DNA from: an uncultured Prevotellaceae bacterium
GTDB taxonomy: Bacteria; Bacteroidota; Bacteroidia; Bacteroidales; Bacteroidaceae
Direction of reading: 5' to 3'
NCBI GenBank assembly: GCA_946408305.1
Contig: CAMJRQ010000042.1
Span: forward strand, 1-8,144
DNA length: 8,144 bases
Position 1 is the first letter of the stretch. Every line of letters begins with the position of its first letter. The position numbers and the translations under genes are program-made. Below are positions 1 to 6,500 of the stretch, piece after piece. The notes under the pieces are model-generated. The model worked only from the letters and a program-made list of their open reading frames with translations. It was not told where the DNA came from and did no database searches.

Positions 1-339
1 TTCGGTTTTTCCCGATGAAACCGGGATTTTCTGCGACGGAACGCGTTCCTGGGGCAAACGCAACACGTTGCGAGGGCCGGAAGAACACGTTGCGTTGGCC
101 AAAGCCCTTCACTCTTTTGGGTCGTGTCGAACTTTTCGCCGAAATAGAAACGCTGAAATGTAAACATATAATCACAGATTCTTACCCCACATTCCCGGCT
201 CGGCGAACTCAGCACCCGCTGAACCTCCCCCCAAAAATGTCTGACTCCTCATCCCCTGGAACTGTGGTGCGCGAGGTGCCGAAAAAAAAGGCCCGAAATG
301 TTAATTTTGACCATTTTCTTGCAATTTTTTCGTCAATTC
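1..339. other. Upstream intergenic region without a convincing gene
   Basis: I see no supportable gene here. A 123-codon open frame runs from 15 to 386, but it has no signal peptide, no recognisable domain and irregular composition, and it reads straight through the promoter of the next gene, so I discard it. The stretch contains three 22-bp tandem units (described separately), an A8 tract at 282-289, and a change from GC-rich to AT-rich sequence as the promoter approaches. A weak 5-bp stem (10-14 with 22-26) followed by four T lies at the left edge. It could be the end of an upstream transcript, but it is too short to call. Confidence 0.6.
40..105. repeat. Three 22-bp tandem units with a dyad AAC-RC-GTT core
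   Basis: The 8-base core AACRCGTT occurs at 40-47 (AACGCGTT), 62-69 and 84-91 (both AACACGTT), so the starts are exactly 22 bp apart. Units two and three share 11 bases (AACACGTTGCG at 62-72 and 84-94). The 14-base spacers also share a G-rich GGC patch. Each core has dyad symmetry. The first sits inside a perfect 12-bp palindrome, GGAACGCGTTCC at 38-49, and the second has 6-bp arms (59-64 and 67-72). A 22-bp spacing is about two helical turns, which would put the cores on one face of the DNA, as in a protein-binding array. The array is about 235 bp upstream of the protease promoter, so it may instead serve a gene beyond the left edge. Its function is unknown. Confidence 0.6.
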
Positions 340-359
340 TTTGCGCGTTAGTGCGCAAA
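340..359. promoter_or_regulatory. Palindrome over the -33 box and spacer, candidate operator
   Basis: TTTGCGC at 340-346 and GCGCAAA at 353-359 form perfect 7-bp arms around a 6-bp centre, a 20-bp dyad that includes the whole -33 TTTG box and most of the promoter spacer. A dimeric regulator bound here would compete with RNA polymerase, so repression is the simplest reading. No regulator gene lies in the window, and the site could be a chance palindrome in a GC-rich genome. Confidence 0.4.
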
Positions 360-371
360 AACATATCTTTG
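340..371 (+). promoter_or_regulatory. Bacteroidetes-type promoter of the C10 protease gene
   Basis: A -33 box TTTG at 340-343 is followed, after exactly 20 bp, by TATCTTTG at 364-371. This fits the Bacteroidetes housekeeping sigma consensus TTTG-N19-21-TAnnTTTG at every fixed position. Transcription would start near 376-380, giving a leader of about 25 bases before the ATG at 405. That leader is A-rich and has no Shine-Dalgarno sequence, as is normal in this phylum. It is the only full match to the consensus that I found upstream of either gene. Confidence 0.82.
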
Positions 372-404
372 CAATCGGAAAACTAAAACTAACAGAGATT
401 CACC

Positions 405-3400
405 ATGAGGAAACGAACGGCATTTCTGCCCCTCCTGCTCCTTTCGGGAGCGGTGTTGGCCGACACGGTGAGCCGCGACGAGGCCCGCTGGGTGGCTACG
501 GCCTACCTGGCTCAGCACGGGCGCACCGTGGAGGCCTCGTCCACGCCCTACCGCGCTCCGCGCCGGGGTCGGGCTTCGGCCGAGGAGGCTGCCTACTATG
601 TGTTCAATGCGGGCGAAGACCGCGGCTTTGTCATCGTCTCGGGCGACGACCGCACCCCGCAGGTGCTGGGCTACGCCGACGAGGGCTCGTTCGACGCCGG
701 CAACATGCCCGACAACATGCGCTCCTTCCTCCAGCTCTATGCCGACGAGATAGCGGCGCTCGATGCCTCCGACGCCTCCGAGACCGCGCAGCCCACCTAC
801 AAGGGCCAGGCCACGCGCCACAGCGTGCCGGCCCTGCTGAAGAGCCGATGGAACCAGGGCAGCCCCTACAACAACAGCTGCCCCGACTACTACAAGGGCG
901 ACGGTTCCGCCGCGCGCCCCGCAGCCGGCTGTACGGCCACCGCCTTTGCCCAGCTCGTCAACTTCTTCAAGTATCCCGATGCGCTCGCCGGCTCCATTCC
1001 CGCCCACAGCTGCAGCTATACACTCAACGACAAGACGACGAAGACATCCTCGATGGCCGCTGTGCCCGCCGGGACGAAGATTGACTGGGAGAACATGTGC
1101 GACGTCTACACCGGCGGCGAGTCGGCAGCCCAGAAGAAGGCCGTGGCCGACCTCGTGGCCTATTGCGGACAGGCCGTGAAGATGAGCTACGGCGCCTCGT
1201 CGGGTGCCTCCGCCAGCGGCATCCCCAGCCACCTGAAGTCGATATTCGGCTTCGACAGCTCCGCGCGCTACGTCTATCGCAGCAACTACGACCTCCAGGA
1301 GTGGGAAGACCTGCTCTACGACGAGGTCTCCGAGGGCTACCCCGTGCTGTTCTGCGGCTGGTCGACGGGCGGCGGGCATGCCTTCATCATCGACGGATAC
1401 GACGGCCAGGGCCTCTTCCACGTCAACTGGGGCTGGGGCGGCTCGAGCGACGGCTGGTACGTCATCACCTCGCTCGCCCCGGGCAAGGACGTGGGCGACG
1501 GTGCCAGCAGCACGAGCGACGGCTATGCCATGGGCCAGGCCTGCGTGGTCAGCGTGCGCGTGCCCGACGGCCTCAAGCGCGAGCCCGCCTCGGCGCTCTC
1601 CGTCTCGGACATGAGCTGCGCCGACCAGTCCATCACGGCCACCTTCAAGAACGGAACCGGCAGCACCAACAGTTTCGTGGCCGGCATCGTCTATTTCGAC
1701 GACGGGGAGCAGGCCTACGTCCCCGTGGGCACCGCCCAGAGCCTCGTCGGGATGGCCAACGACGACTCGCGGACGTTCACCTACAACCTGCGCCGCCGCC
1801 TCACGGAAGGCGTCTATCGCCTGGTGCCCGCCAGCCGCTATTCGACGAGCAACGTCTGGCACCCCGCCTTCAGCCCCGAGCGCGAGTGCATCCTGGCCAC
1901 GGTGGACGCCTCGAAGAACATCACCCTCGAACACCTCACCCGCACCACCCGCATCGAGATGGACACCATCATCTTCCCCGGCAACCGCGTGGTGAACCAG
2001 TCGCAGCCCGTCAGGGTGGTCTTCCGCAACCTGGCCGACGAGTTCCAGGGACTGATGCGGCTCTATGCCGGCAAGGACGGTGCGAAGACCGACACGAAGA
2101 GCCGCACCAACGTCTCCGTGCCCAAGGACGGCACGGGCGAGGCCAGCTTCTCCTTCAAACCCACGTCCACCGGCACCTATACCATCTACGTGTGCTCCGA
2201 CAATGGCAGCAAGGTGTATGCCCAGACCACCGTCGACATCGTCTCCTCCAACGCCAATGCCGCCAGCCTCAGGGTGTCAAACATCGCCATCGCCAATTCC
2301 TCGGGCGGAACCATCTACGGCAACCGCCTCTACGGCACGCTCAGCGTGGAGAACAAGGCTGCCACGCGCTTCGAAGGCCAGGTGCAGATACGCCTCTGGT
2401 CGCAGCCCAAGAACTCCTCCACCGCCACCGCTTCCACGGCCCAGAACGTCTCGCTGGCCATCGACCCCGGAAAGGTGGGAGTGGCCGTCTTCCGCTTCGA
2501 CAACCTCAGCTTCAGCCCCTACTGGCACGTCGTCGTGAACTACGTGAACCAGGACGGCTCGCTCGACAACGGCGCGCTCTGGAACGCCAGCCACCGCTAC
2601 ACGCTCACGCCCGGCGTCATGGCGTGGAGCGTGCAGGGCGTGCTCTCATGCTCCGCAGCCCCCCCCACGGCGCTCACCGTCTCGAGCACCGCGGCGGGAC
2701 TCTATCTGAAGAACGTCAGCATCAGCCGCCTGACGGCCAACCTCAACCCGAACACCGTCTATGCCATCTCCAGTGCCGACGCGCAGCCCGCAATCAACAG
2801 CCGCACCGACAACACCAATCTCGTGGTGGGCAGCTGGGCCGACTCGATAGCGTTCCAGCCGGGCTATGCCTACTACAACCCCCTGGACTACACCGCCCGC
2901 AAGGCCTCCTTCAGCTATACGGTGCCCGAGGCCGTCGATGGCCGCGCCGCATGGGACGCCGTGCTCATGCCCTTCGTGCCCGAGCGAGTGACGGTCGACG
3001 GCCGCGAGTATCCGCTCCTCGACAAGGACGCGCCCTTCTGCCTCTACGAGTTCGTCCTGACCGACCGCAGCGGCCTGCCCGTCTTCCGGCCCGCCACGCG
3101 CCTCTATGGCAACATACCCTATCTGATCGCCGCCAACCCGGCGCTCTCTGGCCGCGACATCGTCTTCGAGGCCGACAGCGCAGCCTTCTACCAGACGGGA
3201 AGCGTGAACCAGATTGTGGCGGCCGAGACATTCACATGGTATGCCACAAGCCTCCAGACCAGCGTAGCCGGAGCCTACCACCTCAACAGCGACGGCACGG
3301 CCTTCGTCTATCGCGAATCGAGCCGGACGGTGAAACCCTTCCAGACCTACTTCCTCACCACCATCCCCGACGACGTGCGGCCTTCCTCCATCCCCCTGCC

Positions 3401-3560
3401 CGAGGTGCCCGAGAAGATTGCCACAGGCATCAGCCTCGCCCCCAGCCCCTCTCCGGGGAGAGGGGAGCCAGGTGCCATCTACGACCTCTCGGGCCGACGC
3501 GTAGAGAAAGCCCAGCGGGGCATCTACATCGTGAACGGAAAAAAAATATTCATTCAATAA
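405..3560 (+). CDS. Secreted C10 family cysteine protease (streptopain/interpain-like) with sorting tail
   Basis: This is a papain-like cysteine endopeptidase of family C10 (streptopain SpeB, Prevotella interpain A, Porphyromonas PrtT), made as an exported zymogen. Residues 1-19 are a signal peptide, cleaved after VLA. Residues 20-135 match the C10 inhibitory propeptide, with the typical 'YYVFN...GFVIVSGDDRTPQVLGYADEGSFD' pattern. The catalytic domain spans about 145-388. It has oxyanion Gln151 in WNQGSPYNN, nucleophile Cys176 in AAGCTATAFAQ, His325 in GGGHAFIIDGYD and the Asn341-Trp342 pair in HVNWGWGG, so all key residues are present. Three Ig-like beta segments follow (about 396-500, 515-613, 620-735). 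Then comes a beta module at about 738-990 that resembles C-terminal modules of Prevotella secreted proteins, then a repeat-derived linker (1011-1022) and the IYDLSGRRV...GIYIVNGKK tail. At 1051 residues it is longer than minimal C10 enzymes. The ATG at 405 is chosen because the signal peptide starts there, about 25 bases below the promoter. The family call is firm. The substrate is unknown. Confidence 0.93.
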   Translation: MRKRTAFLPLLLLSGAVLADTVSRDEARWVATAYLAQHGRTVEASSTPYRAPRRGRASAEEAAYYVFNAGEDRGFVIVSGDDRTPQVLGYADEGSFDAGNMPDNMRSFLQLYADEIAALDASDASETAQPTYKGQATRHSVPALLKSRWNQGSPYNNSCPDYYKGDGSAARPAAGCTATAFAQLVNFFKYPDALAGSIPAHSCSYTLNDKTTKTSSMAAVPAGTKIDWENMCDVYTGGESAAQKKAVADLVAYCGQAVKMSYGASSGASASGIPSHLKSIFGFDSSARYVYRSNYDLQEWEDLLYDEVSEGYPVLFCGWSTGGGHAFIIDGYDGQGLFHVNWGWGGSSDGWYVITSLAPGKDVGDGASSTSDGYAMGQACVVSVRVPDGLKREPASALSVSDMSCADQSITATFKNGTGSTNSFVAGIVYFDDGEQAYVPVGTAQSLVGMANDDSRTFTYNLRRRLTEGVYRLVPASRYSTSNVWHPAFSPERECILATVDASKNITLEHLTRTTRIEMDTIIFPGNRVVNQSQPVRVVFRNLADEFQGLMRLYAGKDGAKTDTKSRTNVSVPKDGTGEASFSFKPTSTGTYTIYVCSDNGSKVYAQTTVDIVSSNANAASLRVSNIAIANSSGGTIYGNRLYGTLSVENKAATRFEGQVQIRLWSQPKNSSTATASTAQNVSLAIDPGKVGVAVFRFDNLSFSPYWHVVVNYVNQDGSLDNGALWNASHRYTLTPGVMAWSVQGVLSCSAAPPTALTVSSTAAGLYLKNVSISRLTANLNPNTVYAISSADAQPAINSRTDNTNLVVGSWADSIAFQPGYAYYNPLDYTARKASFSYTVPEAVDGRAAWDAVLMPFVPERVTVDGREYPLLDKDAPFCLYEFVLTDRSGLPVFRPATRLYGNIPYLIAANPALSGRDIVFEADSAAFYQTGSVNQIVAAETFTWYATSLQTSVAGAYHLNSDGTAFVYRESSRTVKPFQTYFLTTIPDDVRPSSIPLPEVPEKIATGISLAPSPSPGRGEPGAIYDLSGRRVEKAQRGIYIVNGKKIFIQ
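3439..3467 (+). repeat. C-rich hairpin repeat (REP-like) inside the protease coding sequence
   Basis: CCCCCAGCCCCTC at 3439-3451 is identical over 13 bases to 7948-7960, downstream of the next gene, and both copies end in GGGGAG. Here the hairpin arms are CCCCTCTCC (3446-3454) and GGAGAGGGG (3457-3465) around GG. The repeat is read in frame as about APSPSPGRGE (residues 1012-1021), between the protein body and the sorting tail. The low-complexity Pro/Ser/Gly/Arg composition contrasts with the beta-rich sequence on both sides. This is best read as an intergenic-type repeat that has become coding sequence. Confidence 0.7.
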
Positions 3561-3597
3561 CATAATCACCTTATTTATTAATTAAATTTCAAAAACT

Positions 3598-6500
3598 ATG
3601 AGAACCAAACTATCAACCTTCCTCGCAGCACTCTGTTGCCTTGCAGGAACCAGTGCATGGGCAGCCGACTACACCATTGCCTCGGCTGACGACCTCGTGG
3701 CATTTGCTGCTGCCGTGAACGGTGGCGAGACAGACGCCAACGCCACCCTGACGGCCGACATCGACATGTCGGAACACTCGTGGACACCAATCGGCGACGC
3801 CGAAGGCATGGCCTTCAAAGGCACCATCGACGGTGGCGGCTTCGCCATCTCGAACCTCGTGATGGATGCCGCTACGGAGAACGGCTTCTGCGGCTTCATC
3901 GCACAGGCCACCCGTGGCACCGTCATCAAGAACCTGACCATCGACGCCACCTGCTCCTTCACGAACGCCAATAACTACACCGGCGCCTTCATCTGCCGAG
4001 GTGTGGCTGGCGATGGCTCGGCCGCCATCACCTTCACGGACTGCGTGAACAAGGCCAAGGTGACCTCCACGAAGAAGTGGACAGCCGGTTTTGTGGCCCA
4101 CACCGCTGTGCCCGTGAACTTCACCAATTGCACCAACGAGGGCGCCATTGAGTCGTTCCAGCTGCCCGCAGGTTTTGTCGGACAGACCACGGCCACCCTC
4201 AACTTCGCCGACTGCACGAACAAGGGCGCCGTGACAGCCACCCAGGCCAAGAACGAAAACGGAGGCAGCAATGCCGCCGGATTCCTGGCCCATCATACCA
4301 CCCAGGGTGCCCACCTGTCGTTCACCAACTGCGTCAACGAGGGTGCCATTTACTCCAAGGGCAGCCGCGCGGCCGGATTTGGCGGCAATGTGAACGGCCA
4401 GAACACCGCCTGCACGCTGAAGAACTGCGTGAACCGCGGCAAGATTACCTCCGAGATTCACCTGCCCGCCGGCTTCTTTGGCAGTGCCTACATCGTGCTG
4501 GATATGACCGACTGCGTCAACGAGGGCGAGATTGTAACCGTCAACGGCAACAGCAATGCTGCCCAGATGGCCGGCTTCGTAGGCACGACCACTTCCGGCT
4601 GTGTCTTCAGAGCCACACGCTGCTACAACACCGGCAAGATCAATGCCAACGGCAAGGAGAATGCCGGCGCCTTCGTGGGCTATCACGGCAACCTCTCGCA
4701 AGTCACACTGACCAACTGCTACAACGCAGGCGACATTTCCACCGCCAGCAAGCAGGGACATGCTTTCATCGGCTACGGCGGCGACGGCCCCACCAACATT
4801 AAGATTTACAACTGCTGGAACTCGGGTGCCACCCAGGTGACGTCGGGCTACACCCTCTCCTACGACCGTGGAAGTGCCATCAGCAAGACCACCATGGAGA
4901 ACTCCTACGACCTCGTCAACACCGATGCCACGTGGGGCGCCACTACGCTCATCAGCGGCTACGAGGAATCATGGAAGGAGAGCGGAGCACTGACCTACTA
5001 CATCAACGACAAGGCCGGCAGCACCGCCTATTACCAGACGCTGGGCACCGACCCGATGCCCACGCTCGACGACACCCACGGCATCGTCTACGTCGTAGGC
5101 ACCTACCGGTGCGACGGCACCCTGCTGGGCGAGGAAGGCGAGCGCGCCTACTCCAACACCGCCGACATCCCCGAGCACACCTATGCCAACGGACTGTGCA
5201 GCGTGTGCGAGAAGTCGGTAGATCCCGACTATCTGGTGGACGGCAAGTTCCCCATCTCCAACGCCGTCACCATGTCGAACTTCGGCAAGGCCGTGAACGT
5301 CGGCTACACCACACTGAGCGCCTATCTGACGGCCGACATCAACATGGACGGCCAGAACTGGACGGCCCCGACGAAGACCTACACCGCCACCTTCGACGGC
5401 AAGGGCTACACCATCCAGAACCTGGGCGCACCCCTCTTTGCCAACACGGGCAACGGAGTGGCCATCACCGACCTCACGCTCGAGGGCTCCTTCATCGGAA
5501 CAGCCGTCAGCAATGCCTCCACCGGAGCCTTCATCGCCTACCATAGCGGCAACGTGCTGACGCTGAAGAACTGCTGGAACCAGACCGACATCACCAATTC
5601 CACCGCCGAGAACACGGGCGGAATCGTCGGCCGCATAGCCAACATCAATGCCGCCAACGGACTCAACATGACGGGCTGCGTGAACACAGGCAGCATCACG
5701 GGCAACGAGTCGCTCGAGATTACGAACAACGGCACGGGCGGCCTCATCGGATGGGCCTCGTTCCCCTTCAACGGCCTCTGCGCCGTCTTCACCGACTGTG
5801 AGAACCGCGGAGCCGTCACGGGCGGACGCCGCGTGGGCGGTATCATCGGCTATTGCTCCTACGGTAACAATGCCCACAAGCAGGACTTCGTCCACTGCAT
5901 CAACTCGGGCGCCATCTCCGGCACAACCATGATTGGCGGTCTGGTGGGCCTCATCAACTCGACCACCAACTACACCGACTGTGAGAACTCGGGCACCGTC
6001 ACGGGCTCCACGGCTGCAGTGGGCGGCATCGTGGGTCGCGGCACGGGCGACACGGCATACGGGCAGCAGAACTTCACGCGTTGCTACAACTCGGGCGACG
6101 TTTCGAGCACCGGCGGCAGCGAAGCCACGGCTAACTGCCAGCAGGTGGGCGGCATCCTCGGCTTCACGGCCAAGCCCGTCACCATGACCGAGTGCATCAA
6201 CACGGGCGACATCACGGCCCAGTATGGTATCGGCGGTCTGGCCGGACAGATCAACAGCGGCACCACCACGACCATCACCCGCTGCTTCAACGTGGGCAAC
6301 ATCGTGCGCGAGGCATCCTCGGCCACCGAAGCCAACACCGAGCGCGTAGGCAGCTTCGTAGGCCTCTTCTACAACACGACCGTCAACCTCTCCGACTGCT
6401 ACAACATCGGCTCCGTCACCGACAACCGTCCCTACTACGGCAAGGCTGAGAGCACCGTCACCGCGAACGTCGCCAACTGCTACGACATCAACGGCGGCGA

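Noticed and set aside
3..30. Short stem (10-14 with 22-26) followed by TTTT as a terminator
   Set aside because: A 5-bp stem with a 7-base loop is too weak, a competing pairing (3-8 with 18-23) exists, and the upstream gene is not visible.
302..309. TAATTTTG, a match to the Bacteroidetes -7 box
   Set aside because: No TTTG box lies 19-21 bp upstream, and the full promoter at 340-371 is closer to the gene and matches better.
307..336. TTGAC and GTCAA inverted arms 20 bp apart upstream of the promoter
   Set aside because: Five-base arms with a long spacer in AT-rich DNA are expected by chance.
15..386. 123-codon frame in the upstream region
   Set aside because: It spans the tandem repeat and the promoter, has no signal peptide or domain, and its base composition shifts along its length as in non-coding DNA.
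348..1934. 528-codon open frame on the minus strand opposite the protease
   Set aside because: It overlaps the C10 propeptide and catalytic domain, whose catalytic residues are clear on the plus strand. Long antisense frames are expected in GC-rich genes with strong third-position bias, and the product has no recognisable domain or signal peptide.
1097..3565. 822-codon plus-strand frame overlapping the protease
   Set aside because: The product is dominated by Arg, Pro, His and Gln, as expected from an out-of-frame reading of GC-rich codons, and it has no domain.
3583..3590. TAAATTTC as a possible -7 box for the beta-helix gene
   Set aside because: The last base is wrong, no -33 TTTG is present at the right distance, and transcription would start almost on the ATG.
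3625..3640. Possible lipoprotein signal at Cys13 or Cys14 of the beta-helix protein
   Set aside because: The residues before Cys13 are Ala-Ala-Leu, and Leu at -1 does not fit a lipobox. A normal cleavage site follows at SAWA.
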